Assembly (NCBI GenBank): GCA_003385635.1
Contig: QQUY01000001.1
Span: forward strand, 1,217,001 to 1,281,000
Reading direction: 5' to 3'
Origin: Acidobacteriota bacterium
GTDB taxonomy: Bacteria; Acidobacteriota; Blastocatellia; Pyrinomonadales; Pyrinomonadaceae
Length of the DNA: 64,000 bases
The stretch's first letter is position 1. Each line of letters opens with the position of its first letter. The position numbers and the translations under genes are program-made. A model generated the notes under the pieces. That model saw only the letters and a program-made list of their open reading frames with translations, searched no databases and had not been told where the DNA came from. This document shows positions 16,535 to 25,346 of this stretch, one piece after another.

Positions 16535-16753
16535 ATAAGCAAGTGATCGAAGGACATTTGAAAGTTGCTACGGACGGGAATTCAGGGCGGCGCCAGTCTG
16601 CGATAGACCAGACGCGCTAAGGTTCTGAAGGAGGTGTCTGTCAGTTCCAAAAGAACACTCACTCGGCTTAGACACTCCTTCGCAGGACCAACCCCTGCAA
16701 CAACAATCAAATGAAGCTGTTCGAACGGGATATTCTCGCGGCACTGGAACCTG
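16535..16753 (-). other. Intergenic region with a potential hairpin
   Basis: A gap of 219 bases lies between the DPMS-like GT2 and asparagine synthase, both on the minus strand. It contains an imperfect inverted repeat, AAGGAGGTGTCT against AGACACTCCTT (about 16629-16682), enclosing the small hairpin GTTC-CAAAA-GAAC. No T-run follows, so it could be an RNA-processing or attenuation element. No clear promoter is visible. Confidence 0.35.
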
Positions 16754-17800
16754 TCATGTGCCGATCACTTCTTTACCTGAGACTTCCGCTTCTGAAGCCT
16801 CCGGTTGATCCCTCAATTCCAGTTCTTTTGGCCTGACTCCCATCGCCGAGTACTGATTGAACCTCCCGAGTCGCATAGCGACGGCATCTCCCAGCATCCC
16901 AACGAGAACAAGCATCAACGCGCTCACTAGCGCAAACGTGGCGGAAGCCGAGATGTTCGGATCCCGTGTCAGGTCGACCGACATCTTCACGATCCCGTAA
17001 AGCAGACTCATCAACGCAATCGGAAGAAACACCCTTAGCGGTCTGAACAACATCGCGACTCTCAGAATGAGAATTGCAAAATTTCCCGCGTCGAAAGGCG
17101 TGATCTTGGACTTGCCCGTCCGCTTCCGATAGTCGATCGGCGTATATACCACGGCATACTTGTCGCACAGCAGCGCGAGAGTGATGGTGGTTGTGAAGCT
17201 GAACTGGTCCGAAAGAATCGCAAAATACTGCATTGCGACATCTTTTCTGAAGACCCGAAGACCGCTGTTGAGGTCCGGGATCTTCGTATTAGCCACGTAG
17301 TTGGCGATCATACGTAGAAACCACTTGGCGGGGCGGCGTACCAAAGGTATGTTGACATCAGAACCGGTCCGCGCACCTACGACCATGTCCGCATGTTCCA
17401 GTTTTCTCAGCATTTCAGGGAGATACTCTGCGGGATACGTCCCGTCGGCGTCCGTGATAGCTATGAAATCGTATGATGCAGCGATGATGCCGGTTTTTAG
17501 CGATGCGCCGTATCCTCGGTTTCTTCGGTGCTGAATGACTCGCGCGCCCGCGATCTTGGCTTCAGATGCTGTTTCGTCCGCCGAACCGTCGTCCACCACG
17601 ATAATCTCGATTTCGTAACCTTCGCCTTCAAAAGCCTTTTGAACCTCTAGAATTCCCTCTCTAACTGATAGTGCCTCGTTATACGCCGGAATCACTATAC
17701 TTAGCTGAGACGGAGCCTGTGCGATACCAGAATCAGCACTTTCGCCACGGGCCGCTGTTTCGCGGGAGATCGATCTGCCATTCGGATTACTTTCTTTCAT
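16754..17800 (-). CDS. DPMS-like family 2 glycosyltransferase with C-terminal membrane helices
   Basis: A 348-residue GT2 enzyme. The catalytic domain begins LSIVIPAYNEALSV, has VVDDGSADETA and the metal-binding TDADGTYP, and is followed by two C-terminal membrane segments (IALMSLLYGIVKM and ALVSALMLVLVGMLG). This arrangement is typical of polyprenyl-phosphate hexose synthases, which load a hexose from UDP or GDP onto a polyprenyl phosphate for later use by GT-C enzymes. The frame extends to a TTG at 17833; the ATG at 17800 has a GAGG nearby and leaves a 14-base overlap with the upstream GT-C-like gene. Sugar identity is unknown. Confidence 0.88.
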   Translation of the reverse strand: MKESNPNGRSISRETAARGESADSGIAQAPSQLSIVIPAYNEALSVREGILEVQKAFEGEGYEIEIIVVDDGSADETASEAKIAGARVIQHRRNRGYGASLKTGIIAASYDFIAITDADGTYPAEYLPEMLRKLEHADMVVGARTGSDVNIPLVRRPAKWFLRMIANYVANTKIPDLNSGLRVFRKDVAMQYFAILSDQFSFTTTITLALLCDKYAVVYTPIDYRKRTGKSKITPFDAGNFAILILRVAMLFRPLRVFLPIALMSLLYGIVKMSVDLTRDPNISASATFALVSALMLVLVGMLGDAVAMRLGRFNQYSAMGVRPKELELRDQPEASEAEVSGKEVIGT

Positions 17801-19529
17801 TGTCACCCTCGTCTTGTCGCCTGCTGACGACAACTTCTCCGCCGTTCAGTGTGCCAGGGAACGACATGACTACTACATAGTCACTCTCGATGATCTTCCA
17901 CATTTCCGGATGAAACGCCTTAATTTCCGGGCTTAGCGTGTAGACAAGCCAAAGCTTCTTATGCTCTGTCTGAATTTTCTTAAGGTCCTCGACATTTTCA
18001 GCTTGCAGCCAATCAGGTCCGAAGTATTTCGAGTACATATTTCCGGCAATACTTACGGCGACCACCTCATCGCCATCTGCGCGGTTCTCCTCAACATAAT
18101 CATATGCCGAGGGGAAGTCCTGTTTGGGCAGGTAGTAGTTCTTCGGGACGGTGGTCGAAGAAACCAGTATCATCAAAACTATCAGCGCAGCCCACATTAA
18201 ACTCGGCAGCTGCTCATTCGAATAGACGATGCCAACGGCCCTCGCGGCGAGTCCGGCCACGACCGATGCTCCCTCAAGCACAATGAGGATTGCAAATCCC
18301 GCCGCGAAAAAGAAGAACCTGGGAAACAAGTTATGCCCCGCCATTAGCATTACCGCTCCAGAAACAAACGGTGAAAAGACCATGAGTATCGCGGCGTGAC
18401 GGTTTTTGCGGAAGAGACTGGCGAGTCCCAGTCCCAGGAAGGCCAGTCCAGCGGAAACAACGATTATTCCCCCGGCGCCAATGTCGAATGCGCGGACGAT
18501 CTCACCTACGACCCAAGAGGGATCGGTCCAGATAGAATTTCGCGACTCTTCATGCAGCGCAGCTGCAAAGAATTCCGGAAGTGCGAGAGCGTAGAGTTGT
18601 AACGTAACGGATACGGCTATCAACCAGGCAACGACCGGTTTGACAAAGGCTCGCCTCAATCCATCTTGCTGCAGATAGTGCCGGCCAATCCGGAAGCTCT
18701 CCAAGAACAACCCGGCGAGAAAGGCCGCGCCGTGACCGGCGAGTACGAAGGCCATAGTCATATGCACCCACATTCCGAAAGCCACCAGCAGAGAGTACAC
18801 GACCCAGAGTTTCCAGGAGCCTCTTTCTAACGCCTCAAGCCAAATCCATGTCGCCAGAATCGAAAAGAGGAGCAGGCCTGTGTAGCCCCGCGCATTCTGG
18901 GAAAACCAAACGTGATGGTACGAGACCATCATAAGCACCGAACCAAGCATTGCCGCTGGCACCCCGATCAACTTACGGCAAAGAAGATACAGTGCCCATA
19001 AGCTTCCAACCCCAAACAACACAGCTGGAAGTCTCACTGACCAGGCGCTTTCTCCGAAAACTGTCGAAGAGATCTTTGCCGAAATGGTGTACAGCATGTG
19101 CTGATTCTGGTTCGGGAAACTGCTGATCACCTCGCCCCAAGGCGCTCGCACGAAGTCGACGAGTGTCAGGACCTCATCGACCCAAAGTGGCGAGTCGAGA
19201 TTAGGGATTCGTAATGCGGTCGCAACAAGGGTAAGAACAAGCAAGAACACGACCTCTGCACGCGAGAGGCTAAAGTTCGGCGACTCGTTTTCGTCGGTGG
19301 CACGAACAGGATCTTCAAACCTGGCCCTCAAAAGAACTACCGCAATCAAAACCGTGCCATGCAGCAGCATGAGGCCTCTGAACAACGCCGGTCCCCACTC
19401 GAGGTCCGTGCCTTTCTCAAGTTGCAGGATCGTTTGATACTGGGAATGATCTATGAACGCTGCGACCCCAATGAAGAGGAGTCCCAACAGGAACAGCAGC
19501 CATGATCCGACGGACTTCGGGAGACTCAT
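17787..19529 (-). CDS. GT39-like membrane glycosyltransferase
   Basis: A 580-residue membrane protein with about ten to twelve helices and the PMT/ArnT-type loop motif SPLWVDEVLTL (about residues 112-122), in which the Asp-Glu pair is expected to be catalytic. RLPAVLFGVGSLWALYLLCRK is the usual next segment of the PMT_2 family. A hydrophilic C-terminal tail (about 490-580) is probably periplasmic. It would use a polyprenyl-phosphate sugar such as the product of the DPMS-like gene it overlaps by 14 bases. The ATG overlaps nothing upstream but follows directly on the previous stop (TGA-ATG), so the three genes are probably co-translated. Confidence 0.83.
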   Translation of the reverse strand: MSLPKSVGSWLLFLLGLLFIGVAAFIDHSQYQTILQLEKGTDLEWGPALFRGLMLLHGTVLIAVVLLRARFEDPVRATDENESPNFSLSRAEVVFLLVLTLVATALRIPNLDSPLWVDEVLTLVDFVRAPWGEVISSFPNQNQHMLYTISAKISSTVFGESAWSVRLPAVLFGVGSLWALYLLCRKLIGVPAAMLGSVLMMVSYHHVWFSQNARGYTGLLLFSILATWIWLEALERGSWKLWVVYSLLVAFGMWVHMTMAFVLAGHGAAFLAGLFLESFRIGRHYLQQDGLRRAFVKPVVAWLIAVSVTLQLYALALPEFFAAALHEESRNSIWTDPSWVVGEIVRAFDIGAGGIIVVSAGLAFLGLGLASLFRKNRHAAILMVFSPFVSGAVMLMAGHNLFPRFFFFAAGFAILIVLEGASVVAGLAARAVGIVYSNEQLPSLMWAALIVLMILVSSTTVPKNYYLPKQDFPSAYDYVEENRADGDEVVAVSIAGNMYSKYFGPDWLQAENVEDLKKIQTEHKKLWLVYTLSPEIKAFHPEMWKIIESDYVVVMSFPGTLNGGEVVVSRRQDEGDNERK

Positions 19530-21038
19530 TCAGGCCGCCTCCCTCTCTATATTTGTGCGAGGTCCGAAGCGCCAGATCACCCAGATCACCGCAGCTGCCA
19601 AGACAAGAATAGGGATCGCCGAGGTACTTTCCACAAATCCCATGTTCTTAAGGGTCCAAAGCCAGGGAAGCCGAAAACCCTCAAGGGTGATCGATTTAAC
19701 AGATTCCAGGACTCCGAGGCCCTGTTCGACATCCCGGTACATCGCTAAGCACCAGGAACAGTAGACGCCTATTACGCATATCAGCGCGGCAATGGTCCGC
19801 GGAAGCCTCGTCAGGACCAATGCAGCAGGAATGAACAGGAACGGAACGACCGGAATTGCATGGCGAACACCCGTGTTGAATTGCATCCATCCATACTGGT
19901 TGGCCGAGCAAAAGATCAGGAAGAGTAGCGTAAATCCTGCTATCAGCACGATCTCCGCCCGCGGCAGACGTTCCGAATTAGTTCTTAGCCAAAGCGGATA
20001 CATCATAGCCAGCAGTAGCACAGGCGCCGATGTAAACAGGCCAAACCGGAGCCCGAAAAGGTTCTGGACGAACAGGGAAGCACTGGGGATCGAAAATCCG
20101 CGGTATCCGCGCTCTGTAAAATTGGCATCGGGCATATAGCTCTGAGCCGGCAAAAGGGGATTCCCGAAGCAGTACCATTGATACCCCATCAATATTAAGG
20201 CGCAGAATGCGACTCCCGCTCCTAAGAGTACTAGTTGCGAAGTCTTTCGGTCGTCTGGGTCCGTTAAATACCACTTTGAGAACGCGTAAGTCCCCAACGC
20301 AAGGACAGCTACCAGGCCACTGTAGTCAAGGACGACAGTCCACCCCGCAAACAGTCCGGCGAAGAGGTATGACCAGGATCCGGGGGTGAAATCTTTCCGC
20401 CAGGGTCGCCAAAGACATACAAGCGAATAGAAGGCAAAATGAGCGACGAGCAGGTTCTGATTCAGCTGCGCTGTCCTGAAGAAGACAGGCGTTCCAAAAG
20501 CAAAAACGATTGCCAACAGGACCGAGGCGATGCGGTTCCCGGTCAGTCCATATAGCACGAAGAACATCAGTACGGCGCTCAATGCCGACAACGGCGCCAT
20601 CAGAAACGCCTGCATGATCCCGGCGGCGAGACCGAATTTTACATCAAGGCCTCGGGCACGCGCCTCCCTGTAGAACTCACGGGACAGTGGATAAATAGTG
20701 TCGTATCCGGCTATTTCCGTTTCCGGCTGCGCCCTTCGCGAGATCTGAACGGAGTTAACTATCCGATCGGTCAGAGGCCGGGAGAAAAGATAGGGCACAG
20801 CTCCCATCATCGAAGCCCCCGGATTGTTATTTATGAAGGTCCCGCGCCCTTCCAGCGTGAAGATATCGGGGTGGATGCCTTCGTATTCGGAAACGTCGAA
20901 ACTGAAACTGTCACCAAGACTTAGCGCCGGGTAGATTTCGCGGACGGTGTTGGTTGCGAAGTGCAGGGCGAACACGATCCAGCAGGTCAGGAAGAGCCTG
21001 ACCGCAATACTGCTCTCTGAAAGCATAAGATCTCTCAT
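19530..21038 (-). CDS. Polytopic membrane protein, possible GT-C glycosyltransferase
   Basis: A protein of about 502 residues with ten or more hydrophobic helices and a loop after the first helix (SDVS-rich region with EGIHPDIFTLEGRGTF). The overall plan is that of GT-C enzymes, but I cannot point to the usual Asp-Glu motif, so catalysis is inferred from shape and context only. The frame starts at a TTG (21062); the ATG at 21038 is my choice, and the ATG at 21026, with GAGAGA ahead of it, is another option. Its stop abuts the start of the next GT39-like gene. It could also be an O-antigen polymerase-like protein. Confidence 0.6.
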   Translation of the reverse strand: MRDLMLSESSIAVRLFLTCWIVFALHFATNTVREIYPALSLGDSFSFDVSEYEGIHPDIFTLEGRGTFINNNPGASMMGAVPYLFSRPLTDRIVNSVQISRRAQPETEIAGYDTIYPLSREFYREARARGLDVKFGLAAGIMQAFLMAPLSALSAVLMFFVLYGLTGNRIASVLLAIVFAFGTPVFFRTAQLNQNLLVAHFAFYSLVCLWRPWRKDFTPGSWSYLFAGLFAGWTVVLDYSGLVAVLALGTYAFSKWYLTDPDDRKTSQLVLLGAGVAFCALILMGYQWYCFGNPLLPAQSYMPDANFTERGYRGFSIPSASLFVQNLFGLRFGLFTSAPVLLLAMMYPLWLRTNSERLPRAEIVLIAGFTLLFLIFCSANQYGWMQFNTGVRHAIPVVPFLFIPAALVLTRLPRTIAALICVIGVYCSWCLAMYRDVEQGLGVLESVKSITLEGFRLPWLWTLKNMGFVESTSAIPILVLAAAVIWVIWRFGPRTNIEREAA

Positions 21039-21105
21039 GTTAAAGCCCTGGCAATGAACCAACTATCGGAGCAATCGCTCTATTCGAGACGAACCGTACA
21101 TACGC

Positions 21106-22338
21106 TCAAACAGCAGTATGTGCCTTAAACAACAATGGTTTGGCAACCAGCGCAGAAAAGACTAGAACAATGATCTCCGCGATGAAAAGCCCCGCTGCGC
21201 AACCCTCTATTCCCGCAAAGGAGTATCCTACAGGTATGAGGACAAGCGCTGCGACAGCCCCTGCCGCGGACGTCCACAGCTCTTGGTTCTGATAACCTGA
21301 CGCGATCAGACCAAACCGAAAATGACCGCTGATAGCGGCCCCTGCAAAGGCACCTGCAAGCCACGCCAGTGCCGGACCGCCTGCCAGGAATCCGGGGCCG
21401 TAAGCCGTCTTCATTACCCATGACGATAGAAAGACCCAAACGACCGCAGTTACCAATCCTGCCGGAACAACGATCTTCATCGAACCCCGGATCAGCTTGC
21501 TCAGGCTTTCATCTTTCCGCTCCCAGGCTTTCGAGAACGAAGGAAGCAGGTTCGCGTAATAGAGCCACACAAACGTGTGCAACGCAATGTATATTCGCAT
21601 TGCTCCTGCAAAGATGCCGGTCTCTGACGGAGTTGCGACAAATCCGACAAGGAATGTGGCTCCGAACATCTTGGCCGTCCAGAACATCTGGCTAAGGCCG
21701 ATCGGAAGACCCTCGATGAACAGCTGGGGCGACAACCTTGGTGTCCAGACCGCAAGCTTCGATAAGTCGATCCTGTAAAGGACCGAAGTGAATACTGCCG
21801 CACATCCGACTCCGGCAACTTCTGCAACTCCAACTAGATAGAGATCTTCGGCGCCGTCAACGGTAAGGAATATCACTGCTACAAATACTGTCTGGCGAAT
21901 CACTTGGGCGAGGGCTACGACATTCATCCGATCATAGCCCTGAAAGACCCACTGTAGGAGCAACGGAAGAATCAGCAGGCTTGCACCATAGATCAGTAAG
22001 AGCGACTGTAAAACGGGTTCGATATCAAAGAACAGCACCGCGGCAACCAGCGCCGAGTAACTTAAGATCGCTAGAATGAATCGCGCGGTCACTATCTCCG
22101 CGACGAGTTGCCCGGTCCGATCCGGCGATTTTGCGATCTCGCGGGTTCCGTAAGCGCTGAAGCCCTGGTCTACGATCAGGCTAGCGCACATAAGGGCGGC
22201 TCCCGCCCACTCAATGTAGCCGAAACCGGAAGCGCCGAACAGCCGGGCGAGATATGCAAATGCAAGGAAAGTGATTACCTTGCTGAACGCCTCAGCTCCG
22301 GCTAACGAGAAAAAGTTCCTAAAGAGTAAGAATGACAT
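21106..22338 (-). CDS. Polysaccharide flippase (Wzx-type, MOP superfamily)
   Basis: A 410-residue protein with about twelve membrane segments. Typical of the polysaccharide biosynthesis/flippase family are FFSLAGAEAFSKVITFLAFAY near the N-terminus, FGASGFGYIEWA just after it, and TREIAKSPDRTGQLV in the first cytoplasmic loop. It would flip undecaprenyl-diphosphate-linked repeat units to the periplasm. The position between the GT2 genes and the GT-C-like genes fits a Wzx role. The length is normal for the family. I see no Wzy polymerase with certainty; the 502-residue neighbour is a candidate. Confidence 0.87.
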   Translation of the reverse strand: MSFLLFRNFFSLAGAEAFSKVITFLAFAYLARLFGASGFGYIEWAGAALMCASLIVDQGFSAYGTREIAKSPDRTGQLVAEIVTARFILAILSYSALVAAVLFFDIEPVLQSLLLIYGASLLILPLLLQWVFQGYDRMNVVALAQVIRQTVFVAVIFLTVDGAEDLYLVGVAEVAGVGCAAVFTSVLYRIDLSKLAVWTPRLSPQLFIEGLPIGLSQMFWTAKMFGATFLVGFVATPSETGIFAGAMRIYIALHTFVWLYYANLLPSFSKAWERKDESLSKLIRGSMKIVVPAGLVTAVVWVFLSSWVMKTAYGPGFLAGGPALAWLAGAFAGAAISGHFRFGLIASGYQNQELWTSAAGAVAALVLIPVGYSFAGIEGCAAGLFIAEIIVLVFSALVAKPLLFKAHTAV

Positions 22339-22521
22339 TCAAGCGTCCGTTGACCCACTGCGGGATCAATCCACGCTTATGATCTTCGGTCCTAAAAATT
22401 AAGTGATACGAAACCCGATCCGCTTATTGATCGCTGGGAGCCGCGTGCAGGTCAAACCCGTCTCAATTACAAAATCACGCATAGGGAGTTCCCATCAAAC
22501 GTTAGGTCGCCGCGAACGAGT

Positions 22522-23475
22522 TTATGTCTGAGAAGCCGCTTTGCCGGTAACGTAGCCAACGAATTCGCCGGCAGCCCAGACGGTCTCGAGTACGAAGATT
22601 ATCGGTAACGCAAGGAATAACTTGTTCAGGTACTTCTTCTTAGAAAGAGCCCGGAGCAAGATCCTGCCGGTAAGGATAAATGGCAGGAGGAACGATGTGA
22701 ACACCAGTACGATCCTGCTTCCAGCTGATATGTCGCCGACGCGCGTTCCGGCAAATGAACGCCCCCAAACAAACCTTTCCCAGAGTGCTGACAGGAACTT
22801 TAGCTTGCTTCGGGTCTGAAAGACGACCATTCCGGGGTCAAGTCTTAATTTGTACCCCCGGCGACTGATCTCCCAGTTTACAGACGTTTCGTGAAACGCT
22901 TTCGACCAAAGCGGCTCCACTTCCCACAAGACCTCCCGCTTATAGGAAACGTTGCTGTCACTCAGAAACTCTACGTCACCTTCCGGGACAGGATTTTGAT
23001 ACCGACCGAAATCGCAGTAGTACACCGCCCAGTTCAGGATCCGGTCCACGCCATTGGCAACTGCGCCGCCTACGGCAGCAACCCCGTCTTCCTGATGCGC
23101 CTTCAGCATCGCGTCACACCAACCTTCGGATGGAGTGCCGTGATCTTCAAGAAGCGCGACAATCGGCCCGTTCGTTCTTTTTAGCCCTATCGATCTAAGT
23201 ATGTCATGGTGCTCCCTGCTTGAGTTGCCGAATCGCGACGAGTCGACTTCGCCGGTAGCATCTACGAAGTCTACCCACGGAAAACGGTCTGCAAGCTCGT
23301 CGACGCCCTTCAATCGTGAGTCATACGGGACGATCGTTTCGACCCGGGAGGAGTCCATGCCCTTCTCAAGCGAGGTAAGACAACTCTCCATTGGGTCCTT
23401 TCCACCCTCGATCACAGCGACAACGACCGACATCTCAATGTCTCGTCTACCACTATTTTCTACTTCATTCTTCAT
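22522..23475 (-). CDS. Family 2 glycosyltransferase
   Basis: A 317-residue GT2 protein. The N-terminal half is a GT-A-like domain (MSVVVAVIEGGKDPMESCL, then VALLEDHGTPSEGW in place of a usual DxD). NVSYKREVLWEV and FHETSVNWEISRRGYKL are acceptor-side segments seen in this GT2 group. One or two hydrophobic segments near the C-terminus (VLVFTSFLLPFILTG and LFLALPIIFVLETVW) anchor it to the membrane. It is a paralogue of the next gene, with the same domain order and very similar C-terminal sequence. The 183-base gap to the flippase holds nothing I can name. Confidence 0.8.
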   Translation of the reverse strand: MKNEVENSGRRDIEMSVVVAVIEGGKDPMESCLTSLEKGMDSSRVETIVPYDSRLKGVDELADRFPWVDFVDATGEVDSSRFGNSSREHHDILRSIGLKRTNGPIVALLEDHGTPSEGWCDAMLKAHQEDGVAAVGGAVANGVDRILNWAVYYCDFGRYQNPVPEGDVEFLSDSNVSYKREVLWEVEPLWSKAFHETSVNWEISRRGYKLRLDPGMVVFQTRSKLKFLSALWERFVWGRSFAGTRVGDISAGSRIVLVFTSFLLPFILTGRILLRALSKKKYLNKLFLALPIIFVLETVWAAGEFVGYVTGKAASQT

Positions 23476-23481
23476 CAGGGG

Positions 23482-24378
23482 CTATTCGATCTTCTCAAGA
23501 CTGTTGCCTCTTCCGGCCAAGAACCCTACGCACTCGCCAAGAACGTAAGTGCCAGTAATTGGTACCATCAAGGGAGTTACGAGCAGGAATTTTCCTATTC
23601 GTCGTTTCTTCTTGAACACCCTGGAAGCCGTCCTGAACCAAAGCAACGGGGCGATTAGCGGCGACAGTATTATGTACGCCGCGCGATAAACGATTGAGAC
23701 CTGTTCGCGCCTTGTTCCGGCAAATGCGCGGCTGAACAGGAACCGTTGATTGAGATAATAGAAAAACCCGAACGGGCCCGTATGGTACACGACCAGTTCC
23801 GGATTTAGCCTGAAGTTCTCGCCAATGCTCAGAAGTTTGTGATTAAGGCCGGCTTCCCAATAACCGCTTCCGCGGTCGGGAAGATGTTCGAGGAGAAGAT
23901 CGCGCCGGTATACGCAGTTGGCGGCACAGACGTCTTCGGTCTTGCCCGCTTCCGCGGGCGGCATGTACGAGTTGTATTCAGTGAAATAGACGGCCCAATC
24001 CATCAAACGGTCATAGCCAGCATCGTCGACGACCCCGCCGACGACCGCGGCCGCTCCGGAAATCTCATTCAGAATTGTTTCGATCCAGTCTTCCTTTGCG
24101 ACACAGTGTTCCTCGATGATCGCGACATAGTCGGCTTTCGCCTGTTGAATCCCCCACCGGCGTAGATCCGGGACACTTTCTTTTGCATCTCTGCTTTCAA
24201 GCGCAACCCACGGAAAAGTTTCTTTGATATGTTCGGCGACGGCGCCCCCTACACGGTCGACGACTATGCACTCGATGTCTTTTCCAGCGATCTGATCGTG
24301 AAAAGACTCAAGACATCGATCTATGAACGGCGAACCGACACAGGATGCGATCACTATTGAGAGCTCAGGCTTCGACAT
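23482..24378 (-). CDS. Family 2 glycosyltransferase (paralogue of the previous gene)
   Basis: A GT2 protein of about 298 residues beginning MSKPELSIVIASC. It has VAIIEEHCVAKEDW where a DxD would be, an ANCVYRRDLLLEHL acceptor segment and C-terminal hydrophobic helices. It shares with its neighbour the order of motifs and the segments RFLFSRAFAGTR and YVLGECVGF. The open frame begins at a TTG (24441), but family similarity starts only at the ATG at 24378, which I chose despite a weak ribosome-binding site. It is the first gene of the long minus-strand locus, and the region to its right probably holds the promoter. Confidence 0.78.
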   Translation of the reverse strand: MSKPELSIVIASCVGSPFIDRCLESFHDQIAGKDIECIVVDRVGGAVAEHIKETFPWVALESRDAKESVPDLRRWGIQQAKADYVAIIEEHCVAKEDWIETILNEISGAAAVVGGVVDDAGYDRLMDWAVYFTEYNSYMPPAEAGKTEDVCAANCVYRRDLLLEHLPDRGSGYWEAGLNHKLLSIGENFRLNPELVVYHTGPFGFFYYLNQRFLFSRAFAGTRREQVSIVYRAAYIILSPLIAPLLWFRTASRVFKKKRRIGKFLLVTPLMVPITGTYVLGECVGFLAGRGNSLEKIE

Positions 24379-24944
24379 CGTTTTTTCGTTTGGTAATTCA
24401 TTCGAGGTTGATTGTTTCACTACGGTTCTAATTAATAGCAATGAAAGGAGAATTCCTCAATCTTCAACGATTCGTTCTCAATTTGATCCTTTTCCGGTGT
24501 CAGGGTAAGGCACAAAATCAATCCGCATACGAAAATGCCTAGAATATCCAGTTCATTCGAACTTTAAGCCAATCACGCAGTGAAGCCGAAGCCTTTGCGA
24601 CTAAAATGGGGCTACGACTTCTACGGATATATGCCAGTGTCGGATAGTCGGAACGTCTCCCATGCAAAAGGACAATCCGGGTATAACTGATCAACACGAA
24701 CAATAGTGATTCAGTTGAGAATGAGTGCGGAACCATGCACAGCCCTGTAAATACGTGCAGCAAGGGTAAAAGAAAGAGCAGTTGGAGCGCCGATTTTCAT
24801 ATAGAACAAACATCCTAGACGGTATGGTTGATTCATCCGATGCGCTAACGGGCGACCTGAGCTACTATCAGGGGATTCACGACAGTATATTTACGTAACA
24901 CCGGGTGCCGCTCCGGGAGCATTCCGGACAGCGCGGGAGTTGAA
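24379..24944. other. Divergent intergenic region of the polysaccharide locus
   Basis: About 566 bases separate the two divergent polysaccharide gene sets. I see no gene; a short minus-strand frame at 24539-24763 has no family resemblance. AT-rich patches exist (24420-24440, 24885-24900), but no promoter pair is convincing. This region should carry the promoters of both arms. Confidence 0.5.
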
Positions 24945-25337
24945 ATGCAATCTTCAACGAAAGGAAATTACGAGCCGCGACCCAAGGGCGCAGCTGACGA
25001 ACTTATCATCCAGTCGCTGGCAAAGCTCGATGCTTTAGCTTTTGGAGTTTCGATCGGAACGGTCCTGGGCTTCGGCGTCTTTTTCGCGACAAACATACTT
25101 GTCTGGAAAGGAGGAGATGTTGTCGGCCCCAGGCTCGGGCTGCTGGCGAATTACTTCATCGGGTATGACGTGACGCCGATCGGCAGTTTGATCGGATTTG
25201 CGTGGGGATTTGTTACCGGTTTCCTATTGGGATGGATCGGTGCGGGCCTACGGAATCTCATAGTCAATATCTACATGAACGTATTCAAGTTGCGGGGACG
25301 GATGACCGCGGTACGGGACTTCATAGACAATCCTTAA
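24945..25337 (+). CDS. Small membrane protein, first of a flanking pair
   Basis: A 130-residue protein with an N-terminal hydrophilic part and two to three membrane helices (GVSIGTVLGFGVFFATNILV and GSLIGFAWGFVTGFLLGWIG). Between them lies GGDVVGPRLGLLANYFIGY, which is almost repeated in the protein at 26875-27243 (GGDVVGPHLGLLDNFFIGY), so the two are paralogues. I know no function for this family. The ATG has GGGAG six bases upstream. It lies nine bases before the flavoprotein gene. The pair may form a membrane anchor or partner for the flavoprotein; this is inference. Confidence 0.75.
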   Translation: MQSSTKGNYEPRPKGAADELIIQSLAKLDALAFGVSIGTVLGFGVFFATNILVWKGGDVVGPRLGLLANYFIGYDVTPIGSLIGFAWGFVTGFLLGWIGAGLRNLIVNIYMNVFKLRGRMTAVRDFIDNP

Positions 25338-25346
25338 ATCAATCTG